Positions 13,501 to 25,500 of a DNA stretch of 64,000 bases are shown piece after piece (positions within the stretch are counted from its first letter, which is position 1; the number at the start of each line of letters is the position of its first letter). Where the stretch lies: contig JAYGXS010000005.1 in assembly GCA_036362985.1 (NCBI GenBank), positions 841,257 through 905,256 on the forward strand. Reading direction: 5' to 3'. The translations under genes were made by a program, and so were the position numbers. Below the pieces are notes generated by a model, which worked only from the letters and a program-made list of their open reading frames with translations, searched no databases and was not told the origin of the DNA. This DNA comes from Ligula intestinalis. Lineage: Eukaryota; Platyhelminthes; Cestoda; Diphyllobothriidea; Diphyllobothriidae.

Positions 13501-16500
13501 GTCCTTTTCCGGGGCGATCTCTCTAAGCCCCGTAAGCACACCTGTAGCGCCCCTCAAGGCTCTGTGCTCAGCCCCACGCTCTTTAACATCTACATGCGAG
13601 AGCTCCCACTCCCCGGCCACCTTTGCAAGTGGTATCCTATGCGGACGATGTTACGTTCTTTTGCCGGCACCATGACATCGATCAGGCTGCACAGCTCCTC
13701 ACGGAGTTCATGCCTGTTGTCGAAAACTTCCTCACCCAGCGCGGAATGACGATCTCGGCAGCCGAGTCGTCCTTAACAGTTTTTACGCTTCATCCGAAGG
13801 AGTTTAATCGTCACCCGGTCATCACCGTCAATGGGGCGTCCTTACCGCTCGTCCGCAAGCCCAAACTCCTTGGTGTGCGTTTTGATCTGCTCTTCAAGTT
13901 CGCAGACCATGCCAGGGAGACCGCAAGCAAAGTAAGCCGCTGCACCAAGGTCCTCAAGGCTCTAGCAGGCACATCCTGGGGCTGCGCGAAAGAGAATTTG
14001 TCGACTGCTTTCAAGGCGCTGGCCAAGCCGCACCTCACTTATGCGGCATCAATCTGGTCTCCTACGATGAGCTCTTTCAGCCTCCGCCGCCTCCAGTCAG
14101 CACAGAACGCTGCCCTCCGCACGATCACGGGTTCCTATGAAATGTCGCCTACAGATCATCTTCATGCGGAGGCTTCTGTTCTTCCGGTCGCCCATCACAG
14201 CACTCTCCTTAACCAGCAGTTCTGGTGGAGTTGTTCGCAACTCGGCCATCCCAATCATCACCGTTGCACCGCTCCCGAGCCTTGCCACAACGTCCGGCCG
14301 TCTATTCGAGCACTGCACAAGGAAGCTGTTGCCTCGTCTCTCGCGGATCTACCTGTTGATAGCTCTGCCACCAAGACAGGCTTCCAGCATCTCCAACAGA
14401 GATTCGTTGTCGAGGAGAAACGAGGTTACCGTCTCCCGGGCCTTTTGGGTGGCTATCCACCTCCGATTGCGGCCTCGGAACGACATCTCCCGAGGGTCAC
14501 TAGCTGTACCCTGGCGCAGCTACGCAGTGGCTACTGCATGCTCCTTCGCCAGTACCAACACAGGCTCGACCCATCCATACCCGACTGCTGTCCCAACTGC
14601 GGCGTCTCGCCGCATGACTGCCGTCATCTGTTCGCCTGCAGTTCTCGGCCAGGCACCCACCTCACTCCCGCGGACCTGTGGATCAAGCCGGTCGAGGTCG
14701 CGGTTTTTCTCCGTCTCCCAACTACTCCCAGTTTGGATTCCGGCGGGGATTCCTGATCCAACTATGGGCTACGACACACACACACAGACACGGCTAATGA
14801 GGCAGAAATACGCGCATCTCGTATTCCTAACGTTTGCCGGTAATACATTGGTTACTTAAAGTTAGCGAGTAACATAATTGTTTCTTTCTTGAGAAAAAGT
14901 TGAAGAGTCAACACCTCACCAGACGAAGCAGCCAGGGTTGGTGAATCCTGGACAAGATCGGAGCACACCTATGTACTAATCTAAATCCCGGTCGACAACC
15001 GGCAAGACGTCGACCCGGTGGCTCAGTGGATAGGACGTTCGTCTCTAGCCCACTGGTCGCGGGTTCGAAACTCGTGTAGCAGCAGTTTCTGGGGCTATAC
15101 TGGAGTCGGGTAACTACGACTGACGACGGGTAATGAGTCAGAAATACGCGTATCTCGTAGTCCTAACGTTTGCCGCTTATACGTTGGTTACATTTACAGC
15201 CTTCCAGGATACTTATGAGGCGCGGGAATGACCAACAGTGACCACTTGGACAAGCTTGCAGTAGGCCAGTAGCATAAAAAACTGCACGAAGAGCAAAAAC
15301 TAACGACCATAACTGCCTGTGACAAGGTGAATTAAAGAAAAGTCGAAGAGGCAAGCAACACTTACGCTGAATCCAAAGCAGCTAGCTTGCAGGAGACATT
15401 TTAAGACGCCAGGCTGCATAGGAGATGTCTGCGCAGATGGAGCGGCCGATGCCAACGCCGACATCGCCAACCAGCATCCAATGTGCTCTGCGTTTACAGT
15501 CTGACAGATGTCCAGCACACGTCTTGAGTCCTTAAGGAGGATTTAAAAAGTCTGATATTAAAAACATGCCTTTAAAAAGTGTGATTACAGACAGCCAGGT
15601 AAGCGCTGCAGTGCACTAGAACCCATACAAAATATGTGGCCTCAAAAAGCGCTTATGTCGTGAAATTTAGAGTCATTGGCTAGAGGTTGCCGTAGGAATA
15701 ATTGGCAAAAATTGGGTAACGGACAGGTTTTGGATTCCATATGTTTATTCAGCACAACTGTCTATTTATTTCGTAGCAGTAAGCATGTTTTTTTCACCAC
15801 AAAGGAAAGACACAGTTCGTTTGCATTGCACTCACCACACGGAAATATTTAGTGTTCAGCGGTCACTGGTAGGTTTATTAGTTTGAGTTTAGTTTTTAGC
15901 TTATTATTCAAACAATGATGCCTATTATTTTCTACTTTTATACCGTGTACATTTGGATTCTTTTTTGCTTTTTCCTGACATGTGCACCCATTTAACCCCT
16001 ATTTCCACCGGTCCCGTATTATCGCAGTGAGCCTAAAACCAAACTGTTACCAAAGATTGTAGACCCAGATTTCAACCTCCCAGGGGAAACGAGGACAGAC
16101 TAGGCATAAGAAATGTTCCACTATTAAAATGAAAGGGGAGTTTTCGGGAAAAAATCGAATGCTTCGCGAACCTCTCCCCCCTCCAAATCCTGTCACTGAA
16201 GTACGCTAACAATTGCACTATAGGGGAAAGGCTCGTCGACCGGGGTTGTGGGGTAAACTGAACAGAAAAGAAAGGTGTTACGACAAAAGAGCAAGGATCA
16301 TACCTCAGGTTGCTTCAATGTGAGAAGTTGGAAACTCAATGCGGCGCCCGCTGACAGGAGCTAAACGTTGACAAGAAAAAGAAGAAAGTGAAGGACTAGA
16401 CGACGGCTAACGGCATAATCGATGTAAATACATAAACAAGCGCCACAATGCAGCAAATAGAACTAGTCTGTTGCCTTAAGGGTTGAAGGTGCAAGAATAA

Positions 16501-19500
16501 AAAAGCCTTGTCTTCCGCGACGAATACTATACTAAGCATCAGAGTATTGCCACACTAGCGACTCATTGGCTACAATACCGCCTCTGCATTCTTCGTGATC
16601 AGGTGAGGTATCAGGGATCGTTGTTTTGGGAAGATGCGGTCAGACTAAACAGATGGAATGGTTCCTCTGCTCCTCCTCTCTGATAGGCCAGACGTGTGGC
16701 TTGGCATAAATTCCAGGAAGGCTATATATTTCCCTGTCCTACTGTAACCCAAACATAACCTCGTCTCTAAACCTGAAATTTGGCGTTAAACTAGCGGCAA
16801 TATGAATAGTCCTTTTACGCCTGTCCCGGCGGGAGGTGTGGACGGCATATAAGCACGTCCTACCCAAATGCGCCTGCATTGTTCTTCGTCGTCCCTTCAA
16901 GGCTCCCCCTAAGATCACTGGCACACCTCTATGCTATTTTTGTCCTAATCTGCACGGACGTTTCCCTTACGTCGACCAACAACGGACTGTTGACGAGCGT
17001 GGCGGGTTATCCCGTTTTTGAAGCCTTGTCCGCAGAATCCGCAATCAGATAAGACGTATCATGGTCGTATATCAGGCACGTCAGGGGTGATCTCTCCGGT
17101 CCCCAGCTCGTTGCTACGGACGACATCCGCTATGGGCTCTCCTGTCTTGCCTCATGCATTTTCACCAGAAAGACGGTCCTACTCGGCGGCTATTTGCCTC
17201 CCATAAACGACAGTTTTTTCTCCTTGAAATCACTCAAATCGCATTCAAACTTCCATAGTTTCCGAAAAATTCTCAAGGAATTTTTCCTCACTGTCAGCTA
17301 CTTTTGCTATTGTTCCGCCCTCTGACTCGTGCAATTTGGTTTTGTCAATGAGCCGAGGTACTATTTTCGAGCAAGTAAGTACACGTGTAATTATACTAAT
17401 AAGCTCCTAACTTTTCGCCTAAAATTACGAAAACGGTAGCTCTTAGAATTTTTTCTGCTGTACAAATGCATTGCATGGCCATTGCCCAAAGCCGTTTGCC
17501 GATTTTTCCTTTAATAAAACTAAACTGAAATGGACCATGGTTGACTGCTCGAGAATCTACTGCGGCGCCCTTGTCCGGGGCGTCGACATCTATATCCGCC
17601 AGTGCCCGCGCTTGGTCTGTGATTCTAAAATTCGAGCAGGTTGAACCAGAGTGGCGTTCTTGCTGGTGATGTCTCCATTCTCACGATGAGGCAACTCACA
17701 GGAAGGCTCACGAGCACAGCCGCCACGCCGCTGCCATGAGAGCACGTACCGTGGCTATCGATTTTTGGTCATAGTTGACTGGTCCATTATGGCTGACGCT
17801 TTCTAATCACAATTTGTGGAAGTGAGTTGCCATCCCGGCCGACTGTCGACCGCTAGACGACGGGGAAGCTCGTGGTTCGTGCTAACTGCATGTGCTAGGC
17901 TCAGTTCTCTTCAGCATGTTATGATACTCCTAACCTGACATTCGAAAGTCACCGTGCACAACTCAATAAACAAAGACACGGGAGGGAGCCAAGACCAAGC
18001 ACAAATGTGGGAGAACCAATTTCTGGAGCAGAAGAAATACAGCCGGGGCGAGTACATACCGCAGCAGAATAAATAGAGTAGCTGTACCGAACGAGCTTAA
18101 CGGTTTCTGAGTAAAAACAAAATAAAGCTTCAGGCACCTGCAACGATAGTTCGACCATCGATTTCGATTTTGTCCATCATATGCTTCAAATAGGTTGGTG
18201 CAGGGAAAGTGACTGGCAACAGGGGTTCGTCTTAAGTAAACGCAGCCTTTGCGCACTGTCTACAACACTCACCACCTTCACCTGCCGAAGCCGGTGTCAT
18301 GACAGAGTCAATATTATCAATACGGAGTCCAGTGCTGGCTGCTTTCTCCAATGCAGGTCAGTGATAGTAAACTCCTGCGCTGGATCTACCGCAATACCCA
18401 CCCTAACTAACTTGCAGCCGGTTCGAAAGGACCGGGCGCTGGCCGCTTTCTCTAACGCAGACACCTATAGTAACCCCCTAGACACCGACAGCGCCCCCGA
18501 AACAGATCAGCAGGGGTGGGGACGCGTAGACAGGCGTGGTGTCAGGACGAGAGGTCACGGAGAGTGCAGAAATCGCACTGAAACTGACTGTCTGCTAAAG
18601 CACTAGAAACACTAGGGGGGCAAAATTATGTCATAAGGTATTGCAAACGGATTTACCTACACATTTCTTCTGAACCTATGGCCCACCTTTCTGTTATTAA
18701 TGCAAGTTAGTTTTTAGGAAAGAGGAGGCTGGGTAACGTACACTGTTGCACAGGGTCACTGCCTTGCACATGCAGTAGGCTGACTGTTCGACGAGGGAAT
18801 CTGCAGAGAGAAAAACAAGGGGGAGAGTTGGGTTAAGAGTTCAGAGGAAAGGAGAAGGATATAGAGGAAAGACAGAATTTAATATGCGAGAAAATTCGAG
18901 GTCCAGATAAAATATTCCTTACATCATCCCCGGAAGAGGAAGAAGAGGAGACGATTTCTGAGACCAAAGTATATTCAGGCTGGCGTTTCAAAAGCTCCCT
19001 CGCTCTCATCGTCAGAGCAAGGTGTCTGTATTCCTGTGTGCGTCAGATAGATGTGAACGGCCATTCGCCCATGCGTCAGTCGATTGCGCCGATCAATTTT
19101 CTTGGCTGTTTGAATTGCTCGCGCCGTCGTGAGCTATGTCAAGTCGTTTTTTGTGACTCGTGAGAGTTTCCACCCTCTTTGCTCGCGGCTACCGGCTGTC
19201 GGCCCTGCTTATCTTTCTCCGCCGGACCTATTGCTCCATTTTGAGCCAATGTTAGCCTTTTGCGGAGCGCTTGGTAGGCGGGATGAAGGTCCATGGCTCT
19301 GTTTAGTGTGCCAGTCGAGGACCAACTTTCTAGCAGCAGTCTGGCCATCTTGTCGTTGGCTCGACCGACAAATGATTGAACTAAACTCTTCAAGTTGTCA
19401 GTCGATCCTTACAGCACACGCGCTGGGAACCCTCGAGGCTACGATCCTAAACACTGCACGGCATCATTACGTGATGACCAGTTGTCGGTTAAGTTCGAGA

Positions 19501-22500
19501 AAATTAGCCCGCCGAAGCATCCCTCTTCTGATGGGGTTCTGGTTCACAACTTGTCCAGTCGTCGTGGATAAAGTGGAGTATGGAGCAAAAGTTAACGACC
19601 TCTTGATGGACAAGGAGTCCTATGCACCATCGACTGCCAGCGAGTTCAAAAAGCTCGTGAACAACATAAACAAAGCAGTCGACAAACTGAAGAAGTCGAG
19701 AGCTCTAACGAGAAGAGAGGCGTTGGCTGCAAAGGCCACCGACGCTGCAATGACACGTTTCTACGGTCTACCAAAGGTGCACAAACCAGGAGTGCCCTTA
19801 CGCCTCATCGTATCCTTACGAGGTACCCCAACCTTTGGGTTGTAAAAGTGGCTGTATCAGCGACTGTGCTTTCTTACCAAGGATTCGCAGTGGACAGTGA
19901 AGTCTGCTAAAGAGTTTTTGACTCGCATCCAATGCCTAGAAGTGGAGGCAGACGAGGTGATGGTGTCGTTTGACGTGATCTCATTGTTCACATCTATTCC
20001 GCCTACTGTGGCTATCGAAACTATTGATGGTCTTCTCCAAGAAATATACGACGAAACCGACTAAAAGCTCAAGCGAGAGCACATCAGTCGGTATCCGCGA
20101 GCAAAGCGTGTGGAAACTCTCACGAGTCACAAAAACGACTTGATATAGGTCACGACGGCGCGGGCAATTCAAACAGCCTAGAAAGACGATCGGCGCAATC
20201 GACTGACGCATGGACGAATGAATATTCAGGAATACAGACAGCTTGCTCTGACGATGAGAACGAGGGAGCTATTGAAACGTCAGCCTGAATATACTTTGGT
20301 CTCAGAAATCGTCTCCTCTTCTTCCTCTTCCGGGGATGGAAAAAAAGACAGAATTTACATAAGATGCTTTCTAGTTTCGCAGGTACTATGTGAGATGACG
20401 AGAACGGACAGCGTGGGAACAAAAATGCAGGTTCTACTTTAAAATAGCTCAAACGCAATTCTGATCGTATAACCTTCACAAACAACGCCGTGGTTTGGTA
20501 AATACTGCCTTAGACTGCTAAATAGCGGCAGCAGTTAGCTCACAACTGTTCGTCAAACATTTAAGTGGTTCGACTTATTTGACCTCTTTCGGAGGCAATT
20601 CCATCATGCGTGATTAAACCACAGCAAATCAAGAACTCGACCCCCAAACAACAGTCTCATCACGAGCAACCATCTCTGATGAAGTGAGAGCCGCTAATTG
20701 ACATAAATATTCAGTAGTTTAAATACTGCAAGCCCCTGTCTGTATGAGCTATCCGTATCCAATGCTCTCTCTAATGAGTTGTTCCAGTATGAATCTGAAA
20801 CGGTAGGCGAATAAAGTTCTTGCTCTAACGGTCGTGTCTTCTTCTCCCCTCCTGCGTTTGTATCTTCACTGAACGCACCGGAAACGGCAAGAATGTAAAA
20901 AACAGGCTACGTCGAGGCAGGAGCTAATGCCCCCAAGAGTACGGCAGGATACGAGAAACTTATCAAGTGTGCGATGAGTGATGATTCCTTAAAGAAATCA
21001 AGCAATTATCACCGAAAGACCAAAGGATACGAGGATGCGCCCTATCCGATAATCAGCAGTACAAACAGCCCCTTAATGGACCAAACAACAGTATGGAAGA
21101 TGGATCGCTGCTAATTTACAAATAACTGATATTCTGTACATCGCCAGCCCCTGATAGTGGACAGTAAAGTCACCTATCCAAGATATCAAATTATGAATCA
21201 ACGCATTCCAGGTTCAGCATAACTGGAATAGATAGACCTGCGCGATTAGTGATCAGAACGCTTACATCGCACAACTACCTAATTATTTAATATTTATGGA
21301 CATTAAATTCTACTGCATACGCAATCTTCAAATTTGTACCTCTTTTGTTTTGTCACTTAGTATCGGGTATTTCAAAGCCGATGCAGTCCATCTACATAGA
21401 CTCCCCACGGTGATCTTTAGCAGTTAAGTTTAATTAATTTACTTATAGCCTTCTTTATTTTTCTGTTTAATTTTACGTCATTTTGAATTTTTACTTTAGT
21501 TCAAGATTTCTTTTAGCTCAGTTTATTTTAGTTAATTTTTAGATTTATTAACGACATGTGGTTGCTTTTCGGGGTTAAAATATTTACTAGTTTAGCTTAC
21601 CTTACCTTAGTTAATTTATTTAACTTAATTATATTCCAGTTTAGTTTTTAGTTTCTTCTTACCTTAGGCTTCAGATTATGATTACTATGTTCTATTAGTT
21701 TTATTTCATTTTGAGTTTAGTTAGTTTTGCTTATTTTAGTTCGCCTCTCTTTATTTAGTCTTGATACAGTTTTTGATATATTATTGACACGTCTTTTTCC
21801 TTGTTTTTCACGTTACTTAACTTCATTCTCGAAAATTTGCAGTTCTTGGCTTTTTCGCGAATTCGGGTGGTTCCAGGTGTTTCCATGGTTGCACATTTTG
21901 CGGAATTCTTGGTGCCCATTGGCTATATAAGTTTTTCCATTTTTTCGATTTTATAGGCTCTACTTTTCATTTACTTTTTCCTTCCTCTGTAATACCCAAA
22001 CTGTTTAATCCTTAGGACCACCGGTCCCGTAATACACAATGATGGGATTTCGCGCGCTGCACTGATCCCTAAAGGCAACTGCTACACACACACACACACT
22101 GGGAGGAACTGAGAACATTCGCGACTGTGAGCCACATGGAGGAACTTCCTTTCAATTTGCATGAGTCCCTTATAGAGACGTAAAGTAGGAAAGGGATATT
22201 CGTTGATGGTACCTCCAGTAAAGCCATAGACAGCCCCCAGGCCGAACCAGGCGAGAGAGACCAGTCCAGTAGGCGTCTTCAGCGCCAGTGCACGCTGAAA
22301 CCAGACCTCGGCGGCTGCTAGGTGCCGTCTAGTGCAACGACCCTCAACAGTGGCAGCAGAGGATCGCCCGAGCGGCAGCCTTGACGAGGCCAGGTTAACG
22401 GGCTGACGGCGTGGACAGACGGCACCAGCACGAAGGAGGGAAAGCATGCCCAGACAGATGCAGGCCAGGGAACCTTCGGCGGTCATCGTCCGCGCCGGCT

Positions 22501-25500
22501 GACTGTCCTCTGCCTTGGTACAGGCTTCCGGCACCGTCAGACGCACAAGGATGGCAAGAAAGCTAAAAAGCAGCAGCAGCAGCAGTTGGAGAAAGTGACG
22601 TGACTTCTAGACATGCAAGGGATGACTAGTGGCAAACATTGGCTGAACACGCTTATCATTGATTTTTTTCGGTTTGTTCAGCAGCCTCCTCTTAATGAGC
22701 GGCATTAACACCCCTGCATATTTTAGCATGAGACTTAAAACATATTATTCGGACGGGGTGGCAGAGTTGAATAATTCCATTGACTCAATTGTGAATAATT
22801 CGTGGCTTACGTCGGAGTCGAAACCACATCAGCAGGGAAGGCCTTAATACAGCCAACGCTCAACCAATTGAACTACGAAGGCACACCAAGAGCCGGAAAC
22901 TTAATCACACTTGGGTCGATTCAGCCATCCAGCGTACTGCAAGTATGAAATCCACCGATACAGATGAAATGAAATTCAGTGAAGTGACTTGGGAATTTTG
23001 GGTGCGAGCGGGTCCCCAACAGCCGCACGGATTGTTTGTTCGAGGTTGTCTCCTCTAGCGCTTTGGCTCAATAGCCTAACCACAAGGCAGCGGTGGCAAG
23101 CGGACTTATTTGATGACGGTTCATGCTCGCCGTGTTACAACGCCGTCGTGAGGCTTTGCGACACTTTAAAGGCTTTTGGCTTGCCAGGCCTCAGCCCACC
23201 GCGCCCTGGTAACACTGCCGATGCTGCGTCCGCGACTGCTTATTCTTCAGACCCGAGAGTCGGCTTATTTCACAGCTAACCTTCACTGAAGGTCGTTTCA
23301 CTATCCGTCATCCGTGGACGCGCCGGGTAGCCAGTAGCTAGGCTAACAGGTAACCCGTCTTCCCGGGTAACCAGGCAGGATTTCCTGAGCAAGCATCCAG
23401 AATTCACCTGAATGACTAAATTAGTTAATTTGGCAGACGGTTAATTGTATTCAAGGCTACCCTTGTTTATGTGGAGCGAATCCCACCGAAGACGCGGATT
23501 TTTCACAAATGGGTCAATTAAATGACTTACAACATACTTTCTCAAAATGTTTCGATCTGCATAACATTCTCCAAAATTGAAAACATATGAATGCATGAAG
23601 ATTGATCGCAAATAAATGTACGTAACTGAAGAGATCCGAAAGCCCGGAAAAGAAGACTTTCGCATAAAATAATGCTAACTGAGACCATAAAGAATCTGAG
23701 CGTTGTTGGCTACGGTACGGCTGGAGCCGATTGATTAAAAAATATGCTAAAAGGATTTATATACTATTAAAGGCGTTGCGATCACTAGAACCAGTCTTCT
23801 ATTTGCCTGACATATCGGGTTCTTACTCGAACCAAGATTCGGATACGGGCAGGTGGGTGGGTGGGCAAGCAATCATCGTACCACTTACAACAGCTGCTAA
23901 TTATGATATGCATGTAATAGCATCCTTAAAACACTACATTTCTCGTGCGCTCATCAGCTTTATTTCTACTGTCGGAAGTAGCCTGATATCGGAGAAATTG
24001 CATATGCTATTTTGTAGGACAGAAGCTAACCTTTTATTTAGATACATTATGCTACGGGCAACCCCAACATAAGTAACACAATTTTAAAATACATCGCTTC
24101 TAGGTAACACGCACAAATATTCTTTAGCTGAATGCCTAATTAAAGTGCTTTTTAAAGCGGTAACCTATCGGATAATTTTTTGATTAAAATATTTTAACTA
24201 AGGGGAAGTGCTTATGATATGAAAAGTAGAATGGTTATCCACTCACAGAAGGATAAGATTTACATTTATTGGTCTAATTTAATACTATTTTTTACGTCTA
24301 AGGAACTAGACTATTACTAAGACAATTTTCTTCTCCTCAATAAGGGAGAAAATAAAATTAATTAATTAAAAAAAAACTATAAATTGTATCATAAAAAGTA
24401 TAAATTGTATCACAAAACGTATGATAATTGAAAAGTAAATTGAAATCATAAATAATGACCAGCAACTAAAGTAAATGAGATTTAACAATTTAATAAAATA
24501 AAAGCAAATTACCATTACCACCGATCACGTTTTACAGACTTCTGGGGGTTTGGTTACCGTGGCAAGTCCTGTAATAAATGTAACCGCTTATTCTAACAAT
24601 CGAATTTTCTGCCCAACGGCTTCCTAGAACCAACCTTCATGCTTGCGGTAGCGGCAATATATCCCGCAGTACCCGTGTAATTAAATCTTTTCATTGAAGA
24701 TTCATGAGGAATAGAAAAATGCTGCTGATGTAAAAAGTGACAGTCCGAAGTCAGTAATCATGTTGCATGCATTATAGAGCCATAAAGCTCCAATAAATCC
24801 AATATTATTACCCTTAACACATTAAGCCCCTCCCCAGCCCTACAACACCATTGCGTTTCAACCACGCAACGAGGGGACCACAGCAGACGCGTCTCCGTCG
24901 CGTTCCCACCCGCCCTCACAGCGGCCAAGGTCTGCTACACCAAGCTCCCTACGGTGGATCTATCTCCCCTCCTCTACATCTGTGTTTTTGATGACGGAGC
25001 TGCCCCTCACGAGCATGATGCTCCTCCTCCTCCTCCTCGCCGCCGGGATTGATGTCCACCCGGCGGGGCTCCTGATACAACAAGGGCTACTAGCCAGACA
25101 GCCAGCCAACCAAACGCAAAGACAGTTCGACCGCCGACCTCCAAGATGTCCACCACGCGCTTCCCGTGGGATTATAGTGAAAGCAGACTTGCGGAGGATC
25201 TTGTTCACTCTCTCACCACTTCCACAGCTGCACCTGGTGTCAAGACAGAGTCGATTGGGGAGGGCGCAGGGGGTGCGCGCAAAGCATACTCCAGCACCAC
25301 CTTGCTGGGGAGGCCCCCTTTCGGCAGTATACCGATTGAGCCTGTGCAGGTCACCATCTACTGGGTACTAAGACAGTGTGTGCTCTGCTTAACTACTACC
25401 CGAGACTCTCAGGCAACCGTAAATTCTCAAATAAGATGAATGCTTGGCATTATTTTCCCGCGGCGGAGCACTCAAAGGGGCTTACATCTGGGCCAAGTCA

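Noticed and set aside
13623..14756. A 377-codon open frame as a host gene
   Set aside because: It starts at the catalytic SYADD of a LINE and ends in the LINE Cys/His knuckle; it is the frame-shifted end of the 11.9-14.8 kb element.
15008..15080. tRNA gene
   Set aside because: Box A and box B are present, but the acceptor stem does not pair and the sequence continues into a repeated body, so it is a SINE. The same holds for 42299-42473, 44007-44200, 44255-44380 and 56052-56200.
19129..19845. A 238-codon open frame as a gene
   Set aside because: The first half is antisense to PLE coding sequence and the second half is PLE reverse transcriptase; the whole frame is a mosaic.
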